DNA of 51,688 nt from Mesostigma viride (taxonomy: Eukaryota; Streptophyta; Mesostigmatophyceae; Mesostigmatales; Mesostigmataceae). The position numbers were made by a program, and so were the translations under genes. Positions 1-9,802 of this stretch are shown here, piece by piece (position 1 is the stretch's first letter; each line of letters begins with the position of its first letter). The notes beneath the pieces were generated by a model. It was not told where the DNA came from and did not search any database. It was given only the letters and a program-made list of their open reading frames with translations. Location of the stretch: contig RPFO01000178.1 in assembly GCA_009746045.1 (NCBI GenBank), forward strand, positions 872,125 to 923,812. Reading direction: 5' to 3'.

Positions 1-64
1 GTCGTCATGGAAGCAATGCAACACAGTGGGAATGGCCATTTCTGGCACATAACCTTCCTGGTCA

Positions 65-382
65 CTACATGATCTGCATCCTGGGTGTGGACATAAGGAC
101 TCCCTCCCAGTACTCCACAGGCCTGTTACCAAAGCTTCCTTCCTGAATGGCCTTAGTGGCCAGGTCCTCAGTTTTAGTGAAGGCCTTAATCACGTCCAGC
201 AGGGCTATACTCATAGGGTTAGGCAGGACTAGCTGTTTGCCAGGTCCTAAAGGCTGCAGCTGCAGCACCTCACCCTCCTGCAGGTGACTAGTGACTAGAT
301 GCTTGGATGACAGAACATCAGCCACAGGTGTACGTGACTTCCCCTTGATCTCAGCTGCCAATCCTCTAGATTTGGTCAGCAT
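65..382 (-). pseudogene. Ty3/gypsy RNase H-integrase linker fragment
   Basis: A 105-codon open stretch between the RNase H remnant and the left edge. It has no recognisable catalytic motif. Its place in the pol order, and the integrase-like H-x-x-H region just beyond it at 1-60, suggest it is the tether before integrase. It includes ADVLSSKHLVTSHLQEGEVL. It is assigned by position rather than by similarity. Confidence 0.4.
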
Positions 383-613
383 CCCTGGCTCCAGTATCCA
401 CTTCCTGGGCCGTCCCTCCCCCTCCTAGGATTCTCTGTGCTTGATTGTTGTGGGAGTGGACTGGCTACCAACAGAACCCTCCCTAAGACTGCCTTGCAGT
501 GACTGACCCCCACCTGGACGCCTGTCGACCCTGGGACAGAGCCCTGGTCAATGAGCATCTCGTGACTAAAGCTAGCCTCTACAGGGGGTGGACTCAGCTT
601 GGAGGTTTGCTGG

Positions 614-865
614 TTAGCTGCCTGTGCCCTGGTGACAGCACCACACTCTACCACAGAAACCATGGCAGCACAAATATCCAGATCCTCGTGAAATGCTCCC
701 ATCAGATCCCTTCTCTAGAGAGGGCGTCTGGCACCACATTCTGTGAGCCTGGGACATACTGCACAGAGAAAGGATAGAACCCCCTAGGTACTCCATCCAC
801 CCAGCCATCCTCTTACTCATCCTACTCTGTTCTAGCACGTGCACCAAGGGCCTGTGGTCAGTCAT
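614..865 (-). pseudogene. Ty3/gypsy RNase H C-terminal fragment
   Basis: The first 30 codons (TDHRPLVHVLEQSRMSKRMA, then GWMEYLGG) match the end of a Ty3-type RNase H domain, in which a TDH motif is followed by a conserved W. The rest of the frame is not recognisable and probably drifts out of frame. A further 105-codon open stretch at 65-382 on the same strand, ending before the integrase zinc region, is likely the RH-to-integrase linker of the same element. Confidence 0.65.
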
Positions 866-1731
866 CAGGTGATAGACTCTTGCCCTAGCCCATCTGTAGC
901 ACTGCTAGCCACAGAAAACTGAGCTCCCTTCAACAGATGCTCCCACTTGTGACATGCTACCACTAAACCCAGCAACTCCTGCTCGTGTACAGGGTAGTTA
1001 CGTTCAGCTGAGCTCATGGTTTTAGACATGTACTCCACTGGCTGTGGTCCATAGCCATGGTCTTGCATCAGCACAGCACCTATGGCGCCTTGAGAGGCAT
1101 CTGACCTAACCTGATAAGGTAGATCTGGATTGGGACCCACTAGCACAGGGGTGGATGTGAGCTTCTGCTTCAACAGGTCAAAGGCCTGCTGACACCTATC
1201 TGTCCACTCAAACTGAACATCCTTCTTGATTAACTCAAGCAAGGGGGTGGAGATGGCAGCCATGTCAGGGATAAAACGCCTGTACCACCCCACCATGCCC
1301 AGGAAGGACTTGACATCATGTGCAGACTGCAACACAGGCCACTCAAGGATGGCAGCAATCTTAGCATTGTCAGGTGTCATACCCAAGGAACTCAACTTGT
1401 ACCCTAGGAACCCCACTTCATGCCCCCACTCCACCTTAGACCTCTTGACAGACAAGTGGTAGTGCTGGATGACCTTCAGACCTCCTCCACGTTCTCCAGA
1501 TGCTCCTTGAACGTCTTGAGTGCACCAGGATGTCGTCCATGTAGGCCACCACGCAGGTCCTGAACACGGGTCTTGCAGGGTCACACAGGTGGGCAATGTC
1601 TTTGAACCTGGGATTCCTGAGATCAGGGAGATCTGAGGCAGAGAGTTCCCTGTCAGATGGCCAAAGATAGCATTCACAAACATCTGCATGTAGCTGGGCT
1701 GTTGGAGGCCCCCATGGGCATCACAGTCCAC
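865..1731 (-). pseudogene. Ty3/gypsy RT thumb and RNase H, frameshifted
   Basis: This frame holds the RT connection (VGFLGYKLSSLGMTPDN, SFLGMVGWYRRFIPDMA) and most of RNase H (PYQVRSDASQGAIGAVLMQD, YPVHEQELLGLV), all typical of Ty3/gypsy pol. The RT catalytic box YMDD is encoded at about 1532-1543 but in another frame, so there are frameshifts on both sides of it. The reading ends with a stretch that looks out of frame, and the RNase H C-terminus (MTDHRPLVHVLEQ) continues in a different frame at 614-865. It continues the fragment at 1674-2837. Confidence 0.8.
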
Positions 1732-2837
1732 TGGAACTGACCCCAGGGTGTGGAGAATGCAGTTTTTGGAATGTCCTCAGTGGCTATCCTGATCTGCCAG
1801 AACGCGTGTCTGAGGTCAAACTTGGTGAAGTAAGATGATCCAGCTGTCCTCTCTAGCAGCTCATCAATCCGTGGCAAGGGATACTTGGACTTCACAGTGA
1901 CCTTGTTCAGGCCTCTCAGATCAATACACAACCGCCATCCACCATCATGCTTGGGGACAAGCAAACACCCAGAACTGAAAGGACTATTGGCAGGAAGAAT
2001 GAGTCCAGCTTCCAACAAGCCTGTTAAAATCACCTTCAGCTCTGCCATCTCAGCTGGCCCCATCCTGTACATGGGAACAAAGGGAGGCCTGGCACCATCC
2101 ATAAGCTTGATGACATGAGTGATTGGCCCTTCAGGAGGGTACTGTGGCATCTTGTCCTCAAAAATGGCAGCAAACCTGTCCAAAAGGGCCTCATGCAGCT
2201 TCTGCTCCTCCTCCGTGACAGCTGGTACTGGGTTCACAGCATTCACCGTGTGGCCATGAGTCTCATCAGAGGGTGAGTTAGGAACCAGATGTAAGAGAAA
2301 GACGTGGTCCACTGGGTAAGTAGCCAGGTAAGACAAGGTGTGCTTGGCAGACCATACGTGCTTAAGTAATGCAGCACGTTTCTCTTCCAGTGAAGGCACC
2401 TTGACGTCTTCCTTGGCACCTGCAACCCCTCTCCCATCATTGACAGCCTCATTAGTAGAACAGCACTCTGTGACTGGTCTTTCTCCCCCCTTAATCACTG
2501 TGGTGGCGTCCCACACTGACCCATCCTGAAACTGCACCACCTTCTCAGACCACAAGATGGCAGGATTAGCAGACTCCAACCATGGCATCCCCAGAATCAC
2601 ATCAGCAGCAGTGAGTGGAATGACGTCTGCTGTGACTGACAAGGTTTGACGTGAGCACACTTGAAAAAGCAGTTGCACGTAGCCAGGTGAGTTACTCTGC
2701 CTACCATCAGAATATTGGACCTTGACAGGCACAGGGTGGGGAAGCACTGGTAAATGCATCTCCTGCACCAAGGAAGTGGAAATGTAGTTACTCCCTGCAC
2801 CAGAGTCAATCATGAAGAGACATAAAGGCTGAGCCAA
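1674..2837 (-). pseudogene. Ty3/gypsy protease and N-terminal reverse transcriptase
   Basis: An open stretch of 387 codons. Near its start the retropepsin active site is visible (MIDSGAGSNYIS), followed by a flap-like region ending ILGMPWLES. The RT fingers and palm follow, with GCLLVPKHDGGWRLCIDLRGLN and FTKFDLRHAFWQIRI. The frame is lost shortly after PWGQFQWTVMPMG, before the catalytic YMDD box, so the protein cannot be a working polymerase. The upstream gag part is missing; the first Met (MAQPLCL) is probably only the first one left after truncation. Confidence 0.85.
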
Positions 2838-2899
2838 AGAAAGGGACTGGCACGTTCAACAGCCTAGCCTGGAACTTCAAGAGTTGACTGGGAATAGGA

Positions 2900-3390
2900 G
2901 GGCCCAATGGGGTGGTAGAAGTTAACGCCAAGCGCATTGGCGTGTTCCTGATTCGGCATATCTCTGCGATTCCAGCGGCACCGGAACGAGTTCATTCCGA
3001 CAAGTATCAAGAAAGTTATGGCGTTCCGACTTCCCGGTCGCGCGCGAGCGCGAGCCGGCTGTTCTTCTAAGTCGGACGTGAATATTTGCCGACGACATAT
3101 GGGGTCGACAGTAATTCCTGGGCTGACAGGAATTAGGTGCTGAACCTACGTCGTACGCAGGAATTAATAGGAACCTTAACCTGTGGTCTGTTGGTACCGC
3201 AGGCTTAGTCCTGGACTTCTAGGTGCAGATGCAATAATCACTGTGGACTGTACTCTGTGGTCACTGTGCCTGTATGGCAGACCTACTGTATAGGAACTGG
3301 GCGCTGTACAGGTTGTGAATACTGTACCGGGAGTGTTATTACTGAGCAGGCCTCCTAGGCTGCTCAGGACTAGCAAAGCACAGTGCACAA
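2900..3390. other. Non-coding junction between two retroelements
   Basis: About 490 bases with no convincing gene. The minus-strand pol ends on its left and the plus-strand element promoter starts on its right. It holds a short palindromic stretch (cgcgcgcgagcgcgagc at about 3036) and two close 'caggaatta' repeats near 3127 and 3159. It may include the U3 part of an LTR for the plus-strand element, but no matching second copy was found downstream, so this is not claimed as an LTR. Confidence 0.3.
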
Positions 3391-3391
3391 G

Positions 3392-3400
3392 TATATAAAG
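3392..3400 (+). promoter_or_regulatory. TATA box of the plus-strand retroelement
   Basis: The string tatataaag lies about 250 bases upstream of the first plus-strand ORF (3641). Its position fits a core promoter in an LTR or leader that drives the gag-integrase element. This is a sequence match only. Confidence 0.4.
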
Positions 3401-3640
3401 AATAGGCCAGTGCCAATTGGGCAGATCTCTTGCGAGCTCGCCTCACGTGTGTTGCCTTGACTTGGCAAACTCGTGTATAAGCCTCCAGTGTGTGAGCGCT
3501 GTAACATTATCCAATTTTAACAAAGCTCCGTTCCAACCACATTCACACATTACTGCATTGCAACCATATCCTTATACATTGCGTTTGAAAAACGTTAACT
3601 CAAATTACAAGCAGTCTCGACGGAACGGCCAGGAGGGTCG

Positions 3641-4607
3641 TTGCTGTTTGCTGCGTGCAGCGTTGACGAAGCGGTGAAGCTCGTCGGGTGTCGAATGGTG
3701 CAGGAAGAACAACAGCAGCAGAATTTCCGGTTTCCTCGGCAGTCTGCTGGTGGTTCCATTTCGCCTGAATTGCGTCGTGTGGTTCGAGATTTATCTTTAT
3801 TGCTTGCAGATCGGCCACCTGTTGATCGCAACTTTGTGCAATTCGTCGACGACCAGGTCGAGGATTGGGAGCGCATTCTGCAGCACGTCCGGACCATCGT
3901 CGCTCCGGCACACCGGAGCGTCGACGACATCGAGCAAGAGCTGCACGGTCTGGTCGGTATACAGACTGTGATTTCAGCCTTAGTTGACCGGGTGCGTGCG
4001 GAGTTGGTGGCCAGGCGAGGAGAAGCTGCGGAGCCAGCTGGTGCGGTGCGACGCGAGTTCGTGCAGGCATGCAGCAGCGGGTGCGGGTGTACAACGTGCG
4101 TTCGCAGGCGTAATTGGCAACGAGGGATTTGCAGCGGGACCAGTTCGACGTGAGCGACGAGGGGCGGAGCGCTACAGGCGACTAGCAGAGGTCGAGGCGG
4201 CTGAGGAAGCCATCACCGGAGGTCCGCGTGCGGCACGAGTCGACAGGAATCCGGAGCGAAGGAGAGTTCCTTTTCAGGAACTGCCCCAACCTCTTCGCGT
4301 TCGAGTGACGCGGTGGGAGGAGTTCGCCCCTCTGGGTTACGACAGTGACCTTGAGGTGGGAGCTGTGGGGGTCGCTGGTCTAGGCGACGAGGAGCTTGGC
4401 GACCGCGAGGTGCCAAGATACAACCCGCGAGGTGGTAACGACGGGTTGTCACCTGTCTACTACACTAACGGTGACGACGCTGTCATCGCGGGCCGACAGC
4501 GGGCTGACGACGGTGCTGCTGGCAGCAGGGTGCCAGAGCTCATCATTGTGAGCGACAGCGACAGTGACAGCGACAAGGAAAACCAGGAGGTGCCCGCGGG
4601 CCGGTGA
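3641..4607 (+). pseudogene. Unknown retroelement ORF1, frameshifted
   Basis: Two overlapping open stretches (3641-4153 and 3984-4607) seem to be one gene with a frame change near 4080-4130. The first is acidic with heptad-like Leu/Val spacing (DDQVEDWERILQHVRTIV). The second is rich in Arg and Glu and ends in an acidic Ser/Asp tail (IIVSDSDSDSDKENQEVPAG). No domain is recognised. Its place between a TATA box and a zinc-knuckle gag suggests a structural or accessory protein of the same element, but a separate host gene fragment is possible. Confidence 0.45.
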
Positions 4608-4727
4608 CCGTGGTGGTCTTGACTGAGTGGTAACACTTGTCATTTTCCTTCTTGTTCAGCAGCTTATATTGCTTTAATTGCTGTTTGGCCACTTGGCTGG
4701 CTGTAGCAGACCTGAACAGGGGCCATC

Positions 4728-5899
4728 ATGAGTGAGGGAGCATTTGACCAACGAGGGCGCGGTGTCGGCTTTGAGCGGCGCGGCGTTGATATGGATGGAC
4801 GCGATGGACGCGATGGGCGCGGTGGAGTCCCGGCGCTAGGGGACCAGGCTGGGATAGCGGATGATCAGAGCCAAGGATCTCAAGGCGGTCAGAACGCGCC
4901 AGCAGCAGACCAAGCAGCACCTAGGCGGCCGACCGTAGCCGAGGGGTACGCGGTGCTAAGCCAGTTTCAGTCCATCAAGGACAATTGGCAGCCCCGGGAC
5001 GCTGAGAGGATGCTGGAGGACATGAACTTGTACACGGATATATACACCGGTGACAAGCTTCGCATCCTGGCGTCTAGTGCCTACATAAGGCAGTCGGCAA
5101 GGCGGCTGTACAAGTTCGTCCGGGAGCGGCATACGGCGGGGGATACCTGGGCTGCGTTTATGACGCGACTCAGGGTGTTCCTGAGTGATAAGAGGACCAT
5201 AGATGGTTCTCACCTGAAACAGGAGTACCTGGACTACAAGCCCATCAAGGGGCAGCTAGTGGTCCACGCCTTTGAAGACTTCGTCAAGCTGAGGGAGGAC
5301 GCCATGGCCAAAGGGTTCTTCGTTGCAGACCGGATGGCCATGGGCGACTTTCTCAAGTCGCTGCAGCTGGATCCTGTCACGATGGACATGACGTGACCAT
5401 CCACATGCGCCAAGTCCATGGCTGGGCTGCCATGACGGACCAGCTGTATGAGTGTTTCAGCGGCAAGTATGTAGGTGGTAAGCGCCCACGTCAAGGGGAC
5501 GAGGAGGCAGCTGAGCCTGCAGTCAAGTCCATGAGGGGATCGGGCCACGGGGGCCCAGCGTCCTCGAGGGGGCCTGAGACCTCTTCTAGGGGTCGAGGAA
5601 GGTCCAGGAGGGGGCGTGGCAGAATGGCTGGACGGGGGACACCTCCGAAGTCGGGACCTCCACAGTCCCAGTTTGACTTCAAGAGGGTGGGTGGTCCTCC
5701 CAAGGCTGGACCCAGCAGTGGGACCTCACGGGACATCAGTCAGGTGGAATGTTATTTCTGCCAAGGGAAGGGTCACTTCAGGAATGAGTGTCCCTCGTAC
5801 CTGAGGCAGGAAGGTCAGCGCAAGCCAGCTCAGGGTGGCAGCAAGGAGAAGGCTGGTCCATCCCAGGATAAGGGCAAGGGCAAGGCTGTTGATCATTGA
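4728..5899 (+). pseudogene. Retrotransposon Gag with CCHC zinc knuckle, frameshifted
   Basis: The N-terminal frame (4728-5396) encodes a Gag-like helical domain, including DNWQPRDAERMLEDMNLYTD and TWAAFMTRLRVFLSDKRTID, like the retrotransposon Gag fold. The C-terminal frame (5393-5899) carries an Arg/Gly-rich basic region and a nucleocapsid zinc knuckle, CYFCQGKGHFRNEC. The two frames meet at 5393-5396. This could be a programmed frameshift or a mutation; no slippery site is obvious. The protein would package the element RNA. The integrase ORF follows 33 bases later. Confidence 0.75.
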
Positions 5900-5932
5900 C
5901 TTGAGCCTGCACACATCCCTGAACCCTGGAGG

Positions 5933-7495
5933 GTGCCCCCAGGGGTGTGTAATGTAGCTGCTAGTGACGGCAGTGAGGGGCAGCCCCATGCTCTAGTGAC
6001 AGAGTCTATTGGACACGATGGGGCAAGCTTGGTTACCACAGAGAGTATGCCAGCTGTAGCTGCAGTGGTTACTCGCCAACGTGCCCGCCATGGCGGTGCT
6101 GAGCCTGAGGTAGGACCTGGTGCTGTGGACCCAGGTGGATCTCAGAAGCATTCTGATCGTGCAGGACTGGCACAGGATGGTCAGGATGAGGATAGGACTG
6201 GAGACAGTCTGACAGGCACGACCCTGGTGCCTCCTGTACATAAGGGATCTGTACATACCGTGAGTGCTAATAATGACAATAAAAGATTTTCTCTCTTGTA
6301 TGACATTGCCTCAAGATTGCATACCATGTTTGGCCATGCAGCTCAGTCTTTGCAAGTTGCTAGACGGCTGCCAGGAGGAAGTGAGTTGTACTCCATCTGC
6401 CAACAGGTTGCTCAAGCTTGCAGGTGCAGGCTAGTTGCTAGAAAGCCCAAGCAGTCTCATGCCAGGTCTCCTATTTTGCAGCCAGGCCATGTGCAGGTAG
6501 ATATTCAGAGAATCAGGGGTTTGAAGCTGCTGGTGGCAGTGGACAGATATACCTGCAAGTACAAGACCCTAGAGATCCTGCCTGACATGGAGAAGCCTAC
6601 ATTAATTGCTGCTCTGAAGTTGACAAGGAGCAGGTACCCTGGGTTGGAGTTGCTGCAGTGTGACATTCAGATTGAGTGCTGTGAGAACCTGCCAGAATTT
6701 CCAGAGTTGGTGATTACACCCAGCGAGAGCCACGGCCAGCAAGGGGTTGTGGAGAGAGCCATCCAAGAGATTAAGACTGTGCTGCTGGTGGAGAGGATTC
6801 CAAGGACGTCATCTGCCATTGTGACATCTGCATGGCTACGTTCTGTGGAGGATAGGCTGAACCTCAGGACTCCCATGTTCTTTGGTGACATTGCCATCAA
6901 TCCTCTTATGCTGCACACCAGGATGCTGCCAGCTGATGCTGAGCAGGCATGGAAGGAGAAGCTAGAGGCCAAGTTCCTCAAGCTGAGGCAGAAAGACAAG
7001 GGCTGGAGTGTCCTAGAACCTAACGTACTTGGACAACAGGTTGTTGTGTGGAAGGAGCCAAGCTTTCCAGGGAAACGTGGCAGCTGGCATGATGGGGTGG
7101 TGACCCGAGTAGAAGCCGCTGGCCATAAGTGCTGGGTGGCCATTGATGGCTCCCAAGCAGTGCACCGTCTGTCCTGGTCAAAGATCCATCCCCGGGGAGG
7201 TAATCAAGGAGACCTCTTCCAGGTGCCCGTTGGTGTACAAGGCGGGGGTGACGTGGAACTTCCTGATCAGGGTGCTACAGCTGTATCGAGCCCTCAGGGT
7301 GACCCTGGCCCGGCCCCTGGGGTACCTCCACATACGGTGGTTGGGCAAGCAGGCGGACAGGCTGCACCTCCGGAACGGCCCGACACCAGGCCTAGGGGTG
7401 TGCGTCTATCAGATATTGTACAGGCTTTGCAAAGAGCCAAGAAGGAGCCTAAGGTGTCCAAGTGTTACGTCCCTGCCCAGACTCACCTAGCCTGA
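5933..7495 (+). CDS. Retroelement integrase (no RT in the same ORF)
   Basis: A 520-codon ORF. After about 120 low-complexity residues, an HHCC-like zinc region appears: H130 and H135 (HTMFGH), then C156, C163 and C165. The RNase H-fold core follows with D190 (VQVDIQ), D244 (LQCDIQ) and E274 (QGVVERAIQEIK). The D-to-E gap is 29 residues, shorter than the usual 35. A C-terminal region (SWHDGVVTRVEAAGHKCWVAI) resembles the beta-barrel tail of Ty3/retroviral integrases. No protease, RT or RNase H is found between the gag and this ORF, so the element is non-autonomous or internally deleted. The last 11 codons read into the LTR that starts at 7463, so the original 3' end is lost. The true start is unclear; the first Met lies 33 bases after gag. 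Confidence 0.75.
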   Translation: MPPGVCNVAASDGSEGQPHALVTESIGHDGASLVTTESMPAVAAVVTRQRARHGGAEPEVGPGAVDPGGSQKHSDRAGLAQDGQDEDRTGDSLTGTTLVPPVHKGSVHTVSANNDNKRFSLLYDIASRLHTMFGHAAQSLQVARRLPGGSELYSICQQVAQACRCRLVARKPKQSHARSPILQPGHVQVDIQRIRGLKLLVAVDRYTCKYKTLEILPDMEKPTLIAALKLTRSRYPGLELLQCDIQIECCENLPEFPELVITPSESHGQQGVVERAIQEIKTVLLVERIPRTSSAIVTSAWLRSVEDRLNLRTPMFFGDIAINPLMLHTRMLPADAEQAWKEKLEAKFLKLRQKDKGWSVLEPNVLGQQVVVWKEPSFPGKRGSWHDGVVTRVEAAGHKCWVAIDGSQAVHRLSWSKIHPRGGNQGDLFQVPVGVQGGGDVELPDQGATAVSSPQGDPGPAPGVPPHTVVGQAGGQAAPPERPDTRPRGVRLSDIVQALQRAKKEPKVSKCYVPAQTHLA

Positions 7496-8046
7496 GCTAC
7501 GTAGCAAAAGACCCTTCTTGCCGGAATTAGGAATAATTCAAGATAGCCTAAAGTAGGTTGCGCTTCACGACGTGAGTCGTGAGATATCTGGCATCACGGC
7601 TTAATGCCAAGCTAATTAGTTCACACTTATAATGGCTAGCAATACCAATTACAAATGGATAATGCCCCGGGCTCAATGTGTAGGCGTATTCGCACTTATC
7701 ATTCATTAAACCAAGAGGACGAGACTCTCGTCCTTGGACCAATTTAACCTAGGTTGGTTGCGGCGCAGATACACGCCAATTTCCTTAGAACAATCCGAGT
7801 CACTCATTCCACGTAGGATCCGGGCCGACATCGACCCTCAACTATAGGATCCACGCCTAGAACCACTGACAGACTCAGAACCGGCGCGGCGCCACAGCGC
7901 CGGCCCCTAAAAGGACAACCTAGAACCAAAATAACTAGTCCAATTCACACAATAGCCAAGGTCCGTAAAACCCAAGTCCAATAGACCAAACAGCCTTAGT
8001 AATTTATTCCATTGTTACGTCCGGCCAAAAGGGCAGGGACGTAACA
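7463..8046 (-). repeat. Probable LTR with 16-bp terminal inverted repeats
   Basis: The 584-base segment begins TGTTACGTCCCTGCCC (7463-7478) and ends GGGCAGGGACGTAACA (8031-8046), a perfect 16-base inverted pair with the TG...CA ends of an LTR. Read on the minus strand, a purine-rich tract (tgggggggaggag) lies right before it, as expected for the priming site of a 3' LTR. A further hairpin (tgttacgtcc / ggacgtaaca) sits at 8013-8046. The interior is AT-rich without an ORF of note. Orientation is inferred from the purine tract; a plus-strand LTR is the alternative. Confidence 0.6.
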
Positions 8047-8066
8047 CTCCTCCCCCCCCATGGGGG
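8047..8066 (-). promoter_or_regulatory. Polypurine tract beside the LTR
   Basis: On the minus strand the sequence CCATGGGGGGGAGGAG abuts the LTR start. In LTR retrotransposons such a tract primes plus-strand DNA synthesis. Its position fits a minus-strand element whose internal region lies to the right (8.07-9.5 kb). Confidence 0.5.
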
Positions 8067-8268
8067 TCGGTAGTCCCTACCGTACAAGTTATATTTGGAA
8101 AAACAACGCTACTATAAGAGTACTATGTCCCAACCTCGGTTCACCCGCAGGTTAGTAATGCCAGTTCCTCTAGAAGTTGATACACAGGCCCAACTCTGAC
8201 GTAGTAGTAAGACTCCGATGGCGACTGGATCAATCCGCTATCCGTCACGAAAAACTATCCTAACCCCT

Positions 8269-9474
8269 TTAGCGTCCGCCGCTAGTGGCACGTCGCTGCG
8301 ACAGGACTTCAGTGAGGGCCCTACGCCCCGCGTGGGTCATCTGTGAAATCATCACCCCAGGGTGCGAACACAGGTCAACCTCAAAAGCCACCTGGTAGGG
8401 GGACACCTTCTGTCGACCCAGCCGGGACAGCTCCACCCACGACCCTCGGGGCCACAGAGACAGGAACCCAGCAAGGTACTGGGGATGGGTGAACATGAGC
8501 GTCAACGCCGACCGATCCACCACCCCACACCGGTGCTCGCGAACAAAGTGCACCCCCATCAGGAAAACCTCCATACGCACGTGATCATCGTTGATCGACA
8601 CCGTCCGGGCCCCTACAATATCGGGCGCCACCAGATTAAGAAAGGCACTCCCCTCCGCTGGAGCCACCTTGGGAGGCGTCACCACGTGCTTCACCCCATC
8701 GACCTGATAGCGCCAATCCCACCAGTCTTCGGACCCGAATCGCACAACATGTCCCACCGCAGCGGGGAAACGAGGGTCGTCGGGTTGCGGCAGGGGCAGG
8801 GGGACTTGGGGCAGAAAGGTGATCTCTACCTGTTCCCAGTAAGCCCCGCGATCCACAGCGAACCAAGGACCCGCGCGAAACACCAGAGGAGCAGGTAGGT
8901 GCGTACCCGGGGGAACCTGAAAAGCCGGAGGCCCCTCGAATGTCACACAGAGCTTCTCCGTGCGCGGTCCTGGCCCACCATGTCGCACCACTCGGCCCGG
9001 TACCGGCCGTATGAAGTCTCCCAATGACCACTCCTCGTGAGATGACCCAGGAGCTCTGGAGGCCGCATCATAGCCCACTGAGGTGGCAGCAGAATGATCG
9101 CCTTGACGACCGTGCTGGACCATCAGGCGCTGTATCAGGTCCTGTCCTGATTGTACCGCAGCTACGAGCGCTTCCAAACGCATCACGGGCTCCGCTGGTA
9201 CCAGAATGCCCGTTCCGCTGGGATCCTCGGCGGCCCGAGGTCGCGTCGCTGCCAGGGGGTGTAGGCACGGTTCCTCCGCGGAAGGGTGCGAGTGTCGACC
9301 CGACGAAGTGGGACGGATGTGTCCCTCCGCAGGACGTGGCATTGATGAGCCGGCTGGTGCAGGCCGGGGACGTGGATCCAGGGAGACCAAAAAGGTAGGC
9401 TCCGGTGGTTCCAAGGAGACAAGGAAGGTAGGCTCCTCCTGGCCCGCATCCGTCGGAGGATCTAAGGGGGCCAC
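8269..9474 (-). CDS. Unknown 401-residue protein, perhaps retroelement Gag
   Basis: A long open frame on the minus strand. The N-terminus is Pro-rich with a duplicated motif (PTFLVSLEPPEPTFLVSLDP). The middle is low-complexity, and the C-terminal 200 residues look folded, with many aromatic residues (GSEDWWDWRYQVDGVKHVV, FMGVHFVREHRCGVV). No family is recognised. It lies just inside the LTR and polypurine tract and runs in the same orientation, so a gag-like or accessory product of that element is the simplest guess. The N-terminal repeat suggests recent expansion. A host gene fragment is possible. Confidence 0.45.
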   Translation of the reverse strand: MAPLDPPTDAGQEEPTFLVSLEPPEPTFLVSLDPRPRPAPAGSSMPRPAEGHIRPTSSGRHSHPSAEEPCLHPLAATRPRAAEDPSGTGILVPAEPVMRLEALVAAVQSGQDLIQRLMVQHGRQGDHSAATSVGYDAASRAPGSSHEEWSLGDFIRPVPGRVVRHGGPGPRTEKLCVTFEGPPAFQVPPGTHLPAPLVFRAGPWFAVDRGAYWEQVEITFLPQVPLPLPQPDDPRFPAAVGHVVRFGSEDWWDWRYQVDGVKHVVTPPKVAPAEGSAFLNLVAPDIVGARTVSINDDHVRMEVFLMGVHFVREHRCGVVDRSALTLMFTHPQYLAGFLSLWPRGSWVELSRLGRQKVSPYQVAFEVDLCSHPGVMISQMTHAGRRALTEVLSQRRATSGGR

Positions 9475-9802
9475 AACCGGGGGCTCGCCCCCGGCCGGCT
9501 ACGGCTTCGCAAGGTAACCCCCTATTTACTGCTTGTTTTGCTATTTAAATTGAATAGGCGCTGGATATATGTTGTTAATTACTTGATTATTGAATAGGAC
9601 ACCATACTGCTTTATTGTAGGGCCCTGGATAGCCCTTTATTCTTCTGGTCGGCTGTTGCCGGTCCCATTCCTTCTCCTTAGCCTTATTGTTCAGGGGTGG
9701 CTGTCAGGAGGTAAAAAGTTCCCATCCCCTGAAGTGGGAAAGTGAGAGCTCTGCCTGCGTTGTTGCCCTCTTTATTGCGCGCGTGCAGATGGCCAGGGTC
9801 GA
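9475..9802. other. AT-rich spacer at the retroelement/virus boundary
   Basis: No gene is seen. It contains a GC palindrome (gggggctcgcccccggccgg, about 9479-9498), then an AT-rich stretch with two 'attgaatagg' copies near 9549 and 9590. The viral block begins on its right. This is the best place to look for the left virus-host junction. Confidence 0.35.

Larger units (their letters stand above)
1..2900 (-). mobile_element. Ty3/gypsy LTR retrotransposon, pol remnant
   Basis: Read on the minus strand, this stretch carries protease, reverse transcriptase and RNase H in the Ty3/gypsy order, followed by a linker that runs off the left edge. The bases at 1-60 still encode a plausible start of the integrase zinc region (AIPTVLHCFHDD). 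No gag or 5' LTR can be recognised to the right of the protease, so the element is truncated at its 5' end as well as cut by the window. Coding is spread over three frames, so it is a dead copy. The Ty3 assignment rests on the PR-RT-RH order and on the RNase H block following RT directly. Confidence 0.85.
3390..7462 (+). mobile_element. Gag-integrase retroelement, 3' end interrupted
   Basis: A plus-strand unit comprising a TATA box, ORF1, zinc-knuckle Gag and integrase. It lacks RT and is cut on the right by an LTR at 7463. No pair of flanking LTRs can be seen. Its codon composition is closer to the neighbouring retroelement sequence than to the viral block that begins near 9.7 kb. Confidence 0.55.

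Noticed and set aside
3000-3600. A 5' LTR matching the 7463-8046 LTR
   Set aside because: No shared ends or internal similarity were found; only a TATA box is supported.
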